Shown: positions 1-8,204 of the stretch, one piece after another
Layout of the letters: every line of letters begins with the position of its first letter
Numbering within the stretch: position 1 is the first letter of the stretch
Source: Deferribacteraceae bacterium UBA6799
Lineage (GTDB): Bacteria > Chrysiogenota > Deferribacteres > Deferribacterales > Geovibrionaceae
NCBI GenBank assembly: GCA_002452335.1
Contig: DKFJ01000009.1
Coordinates: 35,458 to 99,457, forward strand
Length of the DNA: 64,000 bases
Reading direction: 5' to 3'
Notes under the pieces: model-generated
What the model was told of the DNA's origin: nothing
Database searches by the model: none
What the model saw: the letters and a program-made list of their open reading frames with translations, nothing else
Program-made: the position numbers and the translations under genes

Positions 1-4
1 GCAT
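1..4 (-). CDS. Start codon of a divergent gene cut by the window edge
   Basis: Read on the minus strand, an ATG lies at positions 4-2 and is preceded after five bases by AAGGAGT (16-10), a strong Shine-Dalgarno sequence. Almost none of the gene is inside the window, so its product is unknown. It would diverge from the Fur-family gene and share the roughly 85-base intergenic region with it. The call rests only on the start codon and its ribosome binding site. Confidence 0.35.
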
Positions 5-90
5 GATTCACTCCTTGAATGTGGAGAAGCAATGAACGTGCCACAAAAAAGACAGTTGCAAATAATTTGCATCTATGATATCCGGATTAT

Positions 91-510
91 ATGGAAAAGT
101 GTAAAGCGGATAACCTGCTCAAGGTTACAAATACTGTAAAAACAGAGCCTAGGGAAGAGCTGCTGAGGCTGATACTCAATAGTGATGCTCCTGTGACGGC
201 AAGCGATTTGCATAGTATGGTGAAGGATAAGGGAACTGACCTTGCCACCGTATACCGCGCGCTGAAGGTTTTTACCGAAAAAGGTCTGGTGAGAACGGTT
301 CATGCCGAAGGCTCACAGGTTTTTTATGAAAAATCCTGCGAGCATAACCCGCCGCATCCTCATTTTTTCTGCGAGTCCTGCGGAAAACTGGAGTGCATGA
401 AACCGTACGGCTTTGATGAGTCGGCTCTTTTTATGAGGCTGGCTAAGGACAGAGACGTGCGTTCGGTTGAGCTTGTAATTAAAGGGAGGTGTACGGTATG
501 TACAGGTTAA
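91..510 (+). CDS. Fur-family metal-responsive transcriptional repressor (Zur-like)
   Basis: The 139-residue protein has the Fur layout. An N-terminal winged helix (about residues 10-70) carries the DNA-recognition segment LATVYRALKVF. The C-terminal dimerisation and metal domain has the HPHFFCESCGK segment and a terminal CTVC, giving the two CxxC pairs that bind structural zinc in this family. The last 13 bases overlap the start of a ZnuA-type zinc-binding protein gene, so the two are co-transcribed; from that context I infer zinc sensing (Zur-like) over iron (Fur) or peroxide (PerR). It probably represses its own operon, but I could not pick out an operator in the short upstream region. Family assignment is firm; the metal is inferred. 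Confidence 0.85.
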   Translation: MEKCKADNLLKVTNTVKTEPREELLRLILNSDAPVTASDLHSMVKDKGTDLATVYRALKVFTEKGLVRTVHAEGSQVFYEKSCEHNPPHPHFFCESCGKLECMKPYGFDESALFMRLAKDRDVRSVELVIKGRCTVCTG

Positions 511-1391
511 TTATTTTTTGTTTTGCGGCGCTGTTCGCTCTGCCGGCCTTTGCCAGGGTGAGCGTAGTGGTGACCCTGACCCCTCAGAAATATATTGTAA
601 AGGGTATTGCCGGCGACAGGGCGGATGTGAGCGTGATGGTTCCGATCGGTTCCAGCCCGCATATATATGAACCGAAGCCTAAGCAGATGACGGATCTTTC
701 ACGGGCGGATGTTTATCTGTCCATAGGCGACCCGTCCGAGCACGCATGGCTGGATAAGTTCGCGGATATGAATAAAAAGATGCTGATAGTCCACACCGAC
801 AAAGGTATCAAAAAACTGGATATGGCAGCGCATCACCATGACGAAGACGGCGATCATGATGATCACGATGAACACGGAGAGCACGAAGACCACGATCATG
901 GGCACGGGATGAAAGATCCCCACATCTGGCTCGATCCTGTTCTGCTGAGCGTTCAGGCGGATACCGCCGCTAAGGCGCTGATCAAGGCTGATCCCGCTAA
1001 CGCTTCCTTTTACGGCGCTAATCTGAAAAAATTTCAGGCTGATATGAAAGCGCTGGATAAAAAGATCTCTGGATTGGCGAAGAAGACCGGAAACAAAAAG
1101 TTTATGGTATTTCACCCGTCATGGGGCTATTTCGCCGCCAGATACGGCTATGAGCAGATCCCTGTGGAAGTGGACGGCAAAGCCCCCAAGGCTCAGGAGC
1201 TGGTGGAGCTTATAAAAGAGGCGAAAGAGCATAATCTGAAGATAATATTCGTTCAGCCCCAGTTCTCTAAGAAAGAGGCGGAGACCATCGCCAGGGAGAC
1301 CAAGGCGAGAGTGTTTCCCATCAATCCTCTGGCGGAGAATGTAGGCGATACGCTTATAAAGGCCGCTAAGGCGATTTACGATAATCAATAA
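498..1391 (+). CDS. znuA: Periplasmic zinc-binding protein of an ABC importer (ZnuA/TroA family)
   Basis: This 297-residue cluster A-1 solute-binding protein captures metal in the periplasm for an ABC permease. A signal peptide (MYRLIIFCFAALFALPAFA) is followed by family ligand histidines in SSPHIYEP, KDPHIWLDP and FHPSWGYF. A His/Asp/Glu-rich loop at about residues 111-138 is typical of zinc-specific ZnuA rather than manganese-binding relatives. I chose the ATG at 498, not an in-frame GTG at 489, because GGGAGGT (484-490) is correctly spaced for 498. It overlaps the Fur-family gene. No znuB or znuC follows: a terminator comes next, so the permease and ATPase must be elsewhere, perhaps in the divergent gene at the window edge. 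Confidence 0.9.
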   Translation: MYRLIIFCFAALFALPAFARVSVVVTLTPQKYIVKGIAGDRADVSVMVPIGSSPHIYEPKPKQMTDLSRADVYLSIGDPSEHAWLDKFADMNKKMLIVHTDKGIKKLDMAAHHHDEDGDHDDHDEHGEHEDHDHGHGMKDPHIWLDPVLLSVQADTAAKALIKADPANASFYGANLKKFQADMKALDKKISGLAKKTGNKKFMVFHPSWGYFAARYGYEQIPVEVDGKAPKAQELVELIKEAKEHNLKIIFVQPQFSKKEAETIARETKARVFPINPLAENVGDTLIKAAKAIYDNQ

Positions 1392-1395
1392 TATA

Positions 1396-1424
1396 AAGGC
1401 GGGTTTCCCCGCCTTTTTTATTTT
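1396..1424. terminator. Bidirectional intrinsic terminator
   Basis: AAGGCGGG-TTT-CCCCGCCTTTTTTA forms a GC-rich hairpin with A and T tracts on both sides. It lies between the convergent znuA and radical SAM genes and can serve both; it overlaps the stop of the latter. Confidence 0.85.
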
Positions 1425-2362
1425 CTGAAGTAAAAATCCTCTCCGTTCACATTCGTTATCTCGAACTCTGACAGGTCGGCGGATTTCAGTTTTTCCTGAA
1501 CCGTGGATTCCGTTACGCCGAATACCATAGAAATATCTTTTATGCTGCACGGGCGCATGGTGAGCAGTCTGTCCATCTCTTCCCCGGTCATGTGTCCGCC
1601 GGAGAAATCTCTTATATAGTTGCCGACAGGCTCAACGTTTATGCCTTTTGATTTCAGATACAGAGCGGTGTCTATGAGAAACTCAGGCGCCACCGTCACA
1701 GCTCTGGAAAAAGCGGGCGGGCGGTGTACTGTGTTCAGCTGGACTATCTCATAATCGCATTGAGTAATGATTTCGGCGATCTTTTCAATTTCGTCCCTGT
1801 TGTCGTTGACGCCTCGGCATAGAAGGATCTCTATGAGCAGGCGTCCCTTATATTCTTTGGAAAAACCGATGAGCGCCCTGTTTATCTCCTCTATGTCCAG
1901 TGATCTGTGGGGCGCGCAGACATGCTTGTATGTCTCTTTTGTGGCGGCGTCTATGCTGGGGACTACCACATCGGCGTTCATCAGCTCGCTTCTGACGTTG
2001 GGGTCCGTCAGCAGAGTGCTGTTTGTCAGCACGCCCACGGGGATGTCCACGAACTTTTTCGCCTCATTTATTATATAGCCCAGATCGGAAGAGAGTGTGG
2101 GTTCTCCAGCTCCCGTGATGGTTACTATGTCCAGCCCGTCTTTCAGCCCGGGATAAAATTCCCTCAGTTCGGCGATTATCTCGTCCGGGTCATAGAACCG
2201 CTGGCGCTCGGTTGTGCAGGATGTTGTTCTGCCCACCTCGCAGTAGATACAGTTCAGGGTGCATATCTTATGGGGGATTATATCCACTCCCAGAGACCTT
2301 CCCAGTCTTCTGGACGGCACAGGTCCGAACAGGTAGCGGTATCCCTTTGATTTTTCGTACAT
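1418..2362 (-). CDS. Radical SAM protein (COG0731-like Fe-S oxidoreductase)
   Basis: This 314-residue protein has the radical SAM cluster motif CTLNCIYC (Cx3Cx2C) near residues 34-41, preceded by FGPVPSRRLGRSLGVD, which is characteristic of a widespread family related to the wyosine-synthesis radical SAM proteins. A GAGEPTL segment matches the SAM-binding glycine-rich strand. After the barrel, a C-terminal stretch of about 60 residues (MTGEEMDRLLTMRPCS onward) looks like a winged helix. The substrate is not known for this family. It is monocistronic, convergent with znuA and divergent from the hydrogenase genes. Confidence 0.8.
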   Translation of the reverse strand: MYEKSKGYRYLFGPVPSRRLGRSLGVDIIPHKICTLNCIYCEVGRTTSCTTERQRFYDPDEIIAELREFYPGLKDGLDIVTITGAGEPTLSSDLGYIINEAKKFVDIPVGVLTNSTLLTDPNVRSELMNADVVVPSIDAATKETYKHVCAPHRSLDIEEINRALIGFSKEYKGRLLIEILLCRGVNDNRDEIEKIAEIITQCDYEIVQLNTVHRPPAFSRAVTVAPEFLIDTALYLKSKGINVEPVGNYIRDFSGGHMTGEEMDRLLTMRPCSIKDISMVFGVTESTVQEKLKSADLSEFEITNVNGEDFYFRK

Positions 2363-2425
2363 TTTATCCCTCTATATAAAACTATAATAATATATTAGTC
2401 ATACTATACAAAATTGCAATAACGG

Positions 2426-2464
2426 TGTTATAATGAGTATAGGTGTAAAATCTTATCTGGAGGT
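2426..2464 (+). promoter_or_regulatory. Extended -10 promoter and RBS of the hydrogenase operon
   Basis: TGTTATAAT at 2426-2434 is a perfect extended -10 element (TG-n-TATAAT) with only a poor -35 upstream. GGAGGT at 2459-2464 is the ribosome binding site. It is five bases before the ATG at 2470 and only two before the ATG at 2467, which favours 2470 as the start. Confidence 0.6.
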
Positions 2465-2469
2465 AGATG

Positions 2470-3576
2470 ATGAGTCTGAAAGAGATCATGCGTACCTGCG
2501 GAGTCAGCAGAAGAGATTTTCTGCAATACTGTACAGCAGTTGGAGCGACACTCGCTCTGCCCGCTGCATTCACTCCACAGATAGCGGACGCCCTGGAAAA
2601 CGAAGACAACAGACCACCTGTTGTATGGATGGAATTTCAGAGCTGTTCAGGAGACACGGAGGCGATACTTCGTTCCGGACGTCCTAAGATAGGCGAGCTG
2701 ATTCTGGATGTTATCTCTCTCGATTATAACGAGGTGGTAATGGCGGCATCCGGACATCTGGCGGAAGAGGCGAAGAACGCCACGCTGGAAAATTATAAGG
2801 GTAAATATCTTCTTATCATAGAGGGAGCTGTTCCTGTGGATGATGACGGTGTTTACTGCTGCGTGGCAGGTGATTCCGCTGTGAATCATCTGAAAAAAGC
2901 CGCCGCGGGAGCCGCCGCGGTTATCTGCGTGGGCAACTGTTCCTGCTATGGCGGTATCCCCGCCGGGCATCCCAACCCCACAGGGGCGAAGGGTGTTCAG
3001 GATATTCTGAGCGGAGTTCCCATCGTGAACCTGCCCGGATGTCCTATGAATGCGGACAACCTCACCGCGCTTGTTGTGCATTTCCTTGTTTTTGGTGCTC
3101 TGCCCGCTGTAGACAGACATCTGAGACCGAAATTTGCCTATGGCAAGCGTATCCATGACAACTGCGAGCGCAGAGCGCACTTTGACGCCGGACAGTATGT
3201 TGAAAAATGGGGCGATGACGCTCATAAGCAGGGCTGGTGTCTCTATAAAATGGGATGCAAAGGTCCGGAAACTTTCCACAACTGCCCGACGATCAGGTTC
3301 AACGACGGTCTGAGCTGGCCTGTTATGGCGGGACACGGATGTGTCGGATGCGCAGAGCCCGGTTTTGTGGACACTATGGCTCCCATATACCGCAGACTGC
3401 CCGCTGTTCCCGGATTCGGTGTGGAATCCACAGCGACCAAGCTGGGTATTAAAATCGCCGCAGGCGCCGCTGTCGTATTCGGCGTTCACGGCATCATAAA
3501 TCTCTTCCGCAACAAAGGCGTTGTGAAGGAAGTAGAGAAAGAACACCTTGATAATAAAGACGAAGGGGGCAAATAA
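2470..3576 (+). CDS. NiFe uptake hydrogenase small subunit, Tat-exported and membrane-anchored
   Basis: The 368-residue Fe-S subunit passes electrons between the NiFe site and the respiratory chain. It begins with a twin-arginine signal (SRRDFLQYC) followed by a hydrophobic stretch ending near PQIADAL, so the folded heterodimer is exported through Tat. The proximal-cluster motif SCSGD and later cysteines (VGNCSCYGG, GCKGPETFHNCP, GCVGCAEP) match group 1 periplasmic hydrogenases. A C-terminal hydrophobic helix (GIKIAAGAAVVFGVHGII) with a charged tail anchors it in the inner membrane. Its stop overlaps the start of the large subunit by one base. No b-type cytochrome or other quinone-reducing partner is encoded beside it. 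Confidence 0.95.
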   Translation: MSLKEIMRTCGVSRRDFLQYCTAVGATLALPAAFTPQIADALENEDNRPPVVWMEFQSCSGDTEAILRSGRPKIGELILDVISLDYNEVVMAASGHLAEEAKNATLENYKGKYLLIIEGAVPVDDDGVYCCVAGDSAVNHLKKAAAGAAAVICVGNCSCYGGIPAGHPNPTGAKGVQDILSGVPIVNLPGCPMNADNLTALVVHFLVFGALPAVDRHLRPKFAYGKRIHDNCERRAHFDAGQYVEKWGDDAHKQGWCLYKMGCKGPETFHNCPTIRFNDGLSWPVMAGHGCVGCAEPGFVDTMAPIYRRLPAVPGFGVESTATKLGIKIAAGAAVVFGVHGIINLFRNKGVVKEVEKEHLDNKDEGGK

Positions 3577-5276
3577 TGTCTGACAGGATTGTTGTTGACC
3601 CTATTACCAGAATAGAGGGACACCTGCGTATTGAGGCGAAGGTGGAGAACGGAGTAATCACAAATGCTTTCTCCAGCGGAACCATGTTCAGAGGTATCGA
3701 AAAGATTCTTCAGGGCAGAGATCCCAGAGACGCCTGGTATATCACACAGAGATTCTGCGGGGTCTGCACCACGGTGCATTCCATCGCGTCCATCAGAGCC
3801 GTTGAGAACGCTCTGGATATAAAGATACCTTTTAACGCTGAGCTGATCAGAAACATAATCATGGGCTCTCAGTGTATTCAGGATCACGTTATACATTTCT
3901 ATCACCTGCACGCTCTGGACTGGGTGGATATAGTAAGCGCCCTGAGCGCCGACCCCGCCAAGACAGCCCAGCTTCAGCAGTCCATATCCGACTGGAAGTA
4001 CAGCGGCGAGACATATTTTAAATCTGTTCAGGACAGACTGAAAGCGTTTGTTGCAACAGGCAGGCTGGGACCTTTTTCCAATGCATACTGGGGACACAGC
4101 GCATATAAACTGCCGCCTGAGGCTAACCTGATGGCAGCGGCGCACTATCTTCAGGCTCTGGAGATTCAGAAAGAGATCATTAAGATACATGCCGTGCTGG
4201 GTTCAAAAAACCCGCACCCGCAGACATTCCTTGTGGGCGGTATGGCCATCCCGATCGATCCCAACAGCCAGAATGCCCTGAACGCCGACAAAATAGCCAT
4301 GATGCAGGAATATAATAAGATAGCTAAAGAGTTCGTAGAGAAAGTATATATTCCCGACGTGCTGGCTGTCGCCCCGTTCTATCTGGACTGGGCAGGCATA
4401 GGCGCCGGACATAAGAACTATATGTCATACGGCGAATATCCCGAAACTCAGAAAGGCTATCCCGAAGATATGTGGCTTCCCGCCGGCATCATCAAAGGCG
4501 GCGACCTTTCCAATATAATAGAGGTGGATCAGTCTAAGATAGCTGAGGACTGCGCCCACTCATGGTATGCTGATAAGACAGCCCGTCACCCCTATGACGG
4601 AGCGAGCGATAAAAACTATACAGGTCCTAAGCCTCCTTACGATTTCCTCGATGTGGAGCAGAGCTATTCATATGTGAAAGCTCCCAGATATGAGGGAGAG
4701 CCTATGGAGGTGGGTCCGCTGGCAAGAGTGCTGGTGGCATACGCTAAAGGGCACAAAGAGATCAAGCCGGTGGTTGACGCTGTGCTGAGCAAGCTGGGAG
4801 CGGGACCTGAGGCTCTGTTCTCCACACTGGGCAGAACAGCCGCCAGAGCCATAGAGACGCTGGTGATGACAGCCAGAGTGGACAAATGGATAGGCGAGCT
4901 TGCCGAAAGCATCAAGGGCGGCGACTACAGCATACACGCCGGAGAGAAATGGGAACCCGATTCATGGCCGAAATCAGCCAAAGGATACGGATGGCACGAA
5001 GCGCCCAGAGGCGCTCTGGGTCACTGGATTGTCATAGAGGACGGCGCTATTAAGAACTATCAGGCGGTGGTTCCCAGCACATGGAACGCAGGTCCTATGG
5101 ATACCGGCGACGTTCACGGACCATATGAGCAGGCGCTCATCGGCACACCCATAGCCGATCCTGACAAGCCTCTTGAGATACTCAGGACCATTCACTCATT
5201 CGACCCCTGTCTGGCATGCGCTGTGCATGTTGTGGACGAGAAGGGCGTGGAGCGGAGCAAAGTAAAAATACTTTAA
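3576..5276 (+). CDS. NiFe uptake hydrogenase large (catalytic) subunit
   Basis: The 566-residue subunit holds the NiFe(CN)2CO active site. The N-terminal nickel ligands are in RFCGVCTTVHS and the C-terminal pair in DPCLACAVH. Family processing cleaves after that His, so the last 15 residues (from VVDEKGVE) should be removed after nickel insertion. PITRIEGHLR at the N terminus is the usual signature. It is co-translated with the small subunit and exported with it on one Tat signal. HypA and HypB, which supply nickel, are encoded at 18.4-19.4 kb. The endopeptidase and HypC-F are not in the window. A strong terminator ends the operon directly after this gene. Confidence 0.95.
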   Translation: MSDRIVVDPITRIEGHLRIEAKVENGVITNAFSSGTMFRGIEKILQGRDPRDAWYITQRFCGVCTTVHSIASIRAVENALDIKIPFNAELIRNIIMGSQCIQDHVIHFYHLHALDWVDIVSALSADPAKTAQLQQSISDWKYSGETYFKSVQDRLKAFVATGRLGPFSNAYWGHSAYKLPPEANLMAAAHYLQALEIQKEIIKIHAVLGSKNPHPQTFLVGGMAIPIDPNSQNALNADKIAMMQEYNKIAKEFVEKVYIPDVLAVAPFYLDWAGIGAGHKNYMSYGEYPETQKGYPEDMWLPAGIIKGGDLSNIIEVDQSKIAEDCAHSWYADKTARHPYDGASDKNYTGPKPPYDFLDVEQSYSYVKAPRYEGEPMEVGPLARVLVAYAKGHKEIKPVVDAVLSKLGAGPEALFSTLGRTAARAIETLVMTARVDKWIGELAESIKGGDYSIHAGEKWEPDSWPKSAKGYGWHEAPRGALGHWIVIEDGAIKNYQAVVPSTWNAGPMDTGDVHGPYEQALIGTPIADPDKPLEILRTIHSFDPCLACAVHVVDEKGVERSKVKIL

Positions 5277-5298
5277 AAAGGCATGAACAATGTTGAAT

Positions 5299-5330
5299 AA
5301 GCGGAAGGTTTTCCTTCCGCTTTTTTTTTA
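5299..5330 (+). terminator. Intrinsic terminator of the hydrogenase operon
   Basis: AAGCGGAAGG-TTTT-CCTTCCGC followed by nine T: a near-perfect 10-bp stem immediately after the large-subunit gene. Confidence 0.9.
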
Positions 5331-5351
5331 TCAAACTCTGTGAAATTAAGA

Positions 5352-5379
5352 TTGAAAGTATAATATAAATATTTATAAT
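5352..5379 (+). promoter_or_regulatory. Candidate promoter of the Fic gene
   Basis: TTGAAA (5352-5357) and TATAAT (5374-5379) are separated by 16 bases in a very AT-rich leader, 45 bases before the Fic start codon. Confidence 0.5.
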
Positions 5380-5424
5380 TTATTTTAAAGCGTGAAAGTA
5401 AAATTGTGCGGATAGGGGAAGGCT

Positions 5425-6558
5425 ATGAAAGTTGAGAATTTTAAATCAGGCACGAGCAAAAAACAGTATAAATACAGCAGTTTTTCACCTGTTTTTGTGA
5501 ATGTTGAATGGTGTTGGGACAATGCCAAGATAAGTACATTGCTCGAAAACGCCGTACAATCCCTTAGTCAGCTTGATGCTTTTGCTAATATTGTGCCCAA
5601 TGTTGATCTCTTTGTTAAAATGCATGTTGCGCTGGAGGCTAATCAGTCCAGTAAAATAGAGGGAACTCAGACAAGCATAGATGAAGCCGTGATGGATGAA
5701 GAATATATCCAGCCTGAAAAGAGAGATGATTGGAAAGAAGTTAATAATTATATAAAAGCTATGAATGCCGCTATTGATGAACTGAAGACTCTTCCGCTTT
5801 CGATTAGGCTGTTGAAAAATACCCATGCGATCCTTATGTCTGGTGTAAGGGGAGAGTACAAGCAGCCGGGAGAGATAAGGAGAAGTCAGAACTGGATTGG
5901 GGGCACTTGTCTTAATGACGCTGTTTTTATACCGCCGCACCATGATGAACTGTCTGAACTTCTGAGTGATCTGGAAAAATTCTGGCATAATGAAGATGTC
6001 TTTGTTCCTCATCTGATACGCGCGGCAATCAGCCATTATCAGTTTGAGACTATCCACCCGTTCTTAGATGGTAACGGGCGTATCGGGCGTCTGCTAATAA
6101 CTTTATATCTTTTAGACTGTGGGATGCTGAAAAAGCCGGTATTATATTTATCTGATTATTTTGAAAAACATAAAGGTGCTTATTATGATGCTCTGACAGC
6201 AGTTAGAAATTCGAACGATATCACTCACTGGATATGTTTCTTTCTGATTGCGATTACAGAAACAGCTAATAAAGGGCGAGAAACATTTAACGGAATACTG
6301 AGATTGAAAGATGAGATTGATAACTGGGTTGTGACTCTCGGAAGGAGAGCGGAAAGTGCAAGAAGATTGGCGCTGTTGCTTTATCAGAAACCTGTTGTTA
6401 ATTCTAATGATGTCGCAAGAGAATTGGGTTTAACCGTTAAATCATCATTATCGCTGATTTCCGAATTTGAAAGTGCCGGTTTTCTGAAAGAAATGACTGG
6501 GTATAAAAGGAATAGAATGTATATTTTTACAAAATATCTGATGTTGTTCGTGCCATAA
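5425..6558 (+). CDS. Fic-domain protein, probable AMP-transferase with internal inhibitory helix
   Basis: The 377-residue protein has an N-terminal DUF4172-like region, a Fic core and a C-terminal winged helix. The catalytic loop HPFLDGNGRIGR fits HPFx(D/E)GNGRxxR with all key residues present. Upstream, SSKIEG fits the inhibitory motif (S/T)xxxE(G/N) in the order of class II Fic proteins, so it should be autoinhibited. The C-terminal part (NDVARELGLTVKSSLSLI) resembles a helix-turn-helix. Fic enzymes usually attach AMP to a hydroxyl side chain of a target protein; the target here is unknown. The gene is more AT-rich than its neighbours, is bounded by terminators on both sides and has no antitoxin gene beside it, suggesting a solitary acquired gene. 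Confidence 0.9.
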   Translation: MKVENFKSGTSKKQYKYSSFSPVFVNVEWCWDNAKISTLLENAVQSLSQLDAFANIVPNVDLFVKMHVALEANQSSKIEGTQTSIDEAVMDEEYIQPEKRDDWKEVNNYIKAMNAAIDELKTLPLSIRLLKNTHAILMSGVRGEYKQPGEIRRSQNWIGGTCLNDAVFIPPHHDELSELLSDLEKFWHNEDVFVPHLIRAAISHYQFETIHPFLDGNGRIGRLLITLYLLDCGMLKKPVLYLSDYFEKHKGAYYDALTAVRNSNDITHWICFFLIAITETANKGRETFNGILRLKDEIDNWVVTLGRRAESARRLALLLYQKPVVNSNDVARELGLTVKSSLSLISEFESAGFLKEMTGYKRNRMYIFTKYLMLFVP

Positions 6559-6621
6559 TATGGCGAATATAAAAGTAAATTATAGTTTTTGCTATTTTAC
6601 CTTGAGCGATATAAGTAAAAT

Positions 6622-6652
6622 AAAAAGGCGGTCATGTGACCGCCTTTTTTTA
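6622..6652. terminator. Bidirectional terminator between the Fic gene and the small ORF
   Basis: AAAAAGGCGGTCA-TG-TGACCGCCTTTTTTT is a symmetrical hairpin with A and T tracts on either side, placed between two convergent genes. Confidence 0.9.
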
Positions 6653-6664
6653 ATTCAGATAGGG

Positions 6665-6907
6665 TTAAAATATTGCGTGCGCAACTATTCCGGAGAGGTC
6701 TTCCTGACCGTCCAGCTTAAATTTCTGCTTGCCGCCGATGACAATTTCAGGCGGATTAATTGTGCCGTATTTAGCAGGAGATGTCTCTTTGGAAACATCC
6801 ACGAGATAGAGGTCGATCTTTCCGCCGTATTTAGAAATAAGCTCGTCAGCTTTAGCAGGTGTGGTTTTGTCAGTGTCGCCGTTGTAGAACAGCTCTATCT
6901 TCAGCAT
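6665..6907 (-). CDS. Small protein, thioredoxin-fold-like without a CxxC motif
   Basis: I chose the ATG at 6907 because AAGGAGG lies just upstream; a longer reading frame to 6964 lacks such a site. The 80-residue product starts MLKIELFYNGDTDK and contains NPPEIVIGGKQKF. The alternation of strand, helix and strand, with a proline before a late strand, resembles thioredoxin and glutaredoxin folds (cis-Pro position), but there is no cysteine, so it cannot be a dithiol oxidoreductase. I do not recognise a named family. It stands alone, convergent to the Fic gene and divergent from the aminotransferase operon. Confidence 0.65.
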   Translation of the reverse strand: MLKIELFYNGDTDKTTPAKADELISKYGGKIDLYLVDVSKETSPAKYGTINPPEIVIGGKQKFKLDGQEDLSGIVAHAIF

Positions 6908-6991
6908 GGCTTGCCTCCTTCGTATGTCTATAATTAATTTTACCACCTTTGCGAGCCTATGCAATATATGATTATTTTGTATTTCATATCA

Positions 6992-7020
6992 TTGACTATA
7001 AAATTACACTGTAGTATCGT
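6992..7020 (+). promoter_or_regulatory. Candidate promoter of the aminotransferase-hisZ-purA operon
   Basis: TTGACT (6992-6997) and TATCGT (7015-7020) are 17 bases apart; the ATG follows at 7056 with AGGTGA as ribosome binding site. Confidence 0.5.
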
Positions 7021-7055
7021 TGAAATGCTGTCTTTAAATATTGCAGGTGATAAAT

Positions 7056-8204
7056 ATGCTGAAAAAATTTCTCATGGCTCCCGGGCCGACGCCTGTTCCG
7101 GAAAAAGTCCTTCTGGAAATGGCTAAACCTATAATACATCACAGAACAGACGAGTTTTCGAAAACTTTCGCAGAGGCTGCGGAAGGTCTTAAAAAAGTAT
7201 TCAATACCAAAAAAGAGGTTCTGATGCTGGCCGGAAGCGGTACCGCCGCCATGGAAGCAGCAATAGTGAATACCCTGAACCCCGGCGACAAGGTGCTTGT
7301 CATTAACGCCGGAAAATTCGGTCAGCGCTGGAGAGACATCTCCAAGGTATACGGAATGGAAGTGGTCACTCTTGATATGGACTGGGGACTCTCCGTGAAG
7401 CCTGAGCAGGTGGAAAGCTATCTGACAGCTAATCCCGACACCAGAGCCGTAATGATTCAGGGAAGCGAAACATCTACAACAGCCTATCATCCTATCAAAG
7501 AGATAGGTCAGATAATAAAAACCAAGGCTGACACTATATTTATAGTGGACGGCATAACATCCATCGGCGTTCATGAGACACTGATGGACGAGTGGGGCAT
7601 AGACATAGCCGTAACCGGCTCACAGAAAGCATTCATGCTGCCCCCCGGTCTCGCCTTCATAGCGCTGAGCGACAAGGCGTGGTCTTTCTGCGAAAAGGCG
7701 AAGATCCCCAGATATTATCTGGACCTGCGCCGTGAGCTGAAATCTCAGCTTCAGGCGACAACAGCCTACACCCCCACGGTAACGCTTATCAACGGGCTCA
7801 AGGTTGTGCTGGATATGATGTTCGAAGAAGGGCTGGAGAACGTATATAAACGTCATCAGGTAAACGGAGACGCCACCAGAGCGGCTGTTCAGGCGCTCGG
7901 GTTTAAACTGCTGGCAGAGTGTCCGTCAAACGCCGCCACTGGTTTTTATCTGCCCGAGGGATTTGAAGGCGGAAAATTCGAAAAATTTATGAGAGAGAGA
8001 GTGGGCATAACCTATGCCGGCGGTCAGGATCATCTGAAAGGAAAGATTCTGCGCATATCCCACCTCGGATACCATGACGCCTTCGACACCATAACTGCTG
8101 TCAGCGGCATAGAGATGGGGCTTGCGAAATTCGGAGTGGATATAAAGCTGGGTGCCGGAGTTACCGCCGCTCAGGAAATACTGAAAAACTACATCGGGGA
8201 ATAA
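7056..8204 (+). CDS. PLP-dependent aminotransferase of the alanine-glyoxylate/serine-pyruvate family
   Basis: The 382-residue class V aminotransferase begins with the family hallmark MAPGPTPVPEKV. The PLP lysine is in VTGSQKAFMLPPG. Relatives transaminate alanine, serine or phosphoserine with glyoxylate, pyruvate or hydroxypyruvate; in many anaerobes they serve serine/glycine metabolism, but sequence alone does not fix the substrate. I chose the ATG at 7056 (AGGTGA at 7045-7050) rather than an in-frame TTG at 7041. The next gene starts on the base after its stop codon, so it is translationally coupled to hisZ and purA. Confidence 0.88.
   Translation: MLKKFLMAPGPTPVPEKVLLEMAKPIIHHRTDEFSKTFAEAAEGLKKVFNTKKEVLMLAGSGTAAMEAAIVNTLNPGDKVLVINAGKFGQRWRDISKVYGMEVVTLDMDWGLSVKPEQVESYLTANPDTRAVMIQGSETSTTAYHPIKEIGQIIKTKADTIFIVDGITSIGVHETLMDEWGIDIAVTGSQKAFMLPPGLAFIALSDKAWSFCEKAKIPRYYLDLRRELKSQLQATTAYTPTVTLINGLKVVLDMMFEEGLENVYKRHQVNGDATRAAVQALGFKLLAECPSNAATGFYLPEGFEGGKFEKFMRERVGITYAGGQDHLKGKILRISHLGYHDAFDTITAVSGIEMGLAKFGVDIKLGAGVTAAQEILKNYIGE

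Noticed and set aside
2647..3546. A 299-codon minus-strand frame
   Set aside because: It is antisense to the hydrogenase small subunit and carries no motif.
5277..6664. Fic-antitoxin pair (FicTA)
   Set aside because: No small antitoxin gene precedes the Fic gene; the inhibitory motif is within the same protein.
6560..6937. A 125-codon plus-strand frame directly after the Fic gene
   Set aside because: It crosses a strong terminator and is antisense to the small gene at 6665-6907, which has a proper AAGGAGG site.
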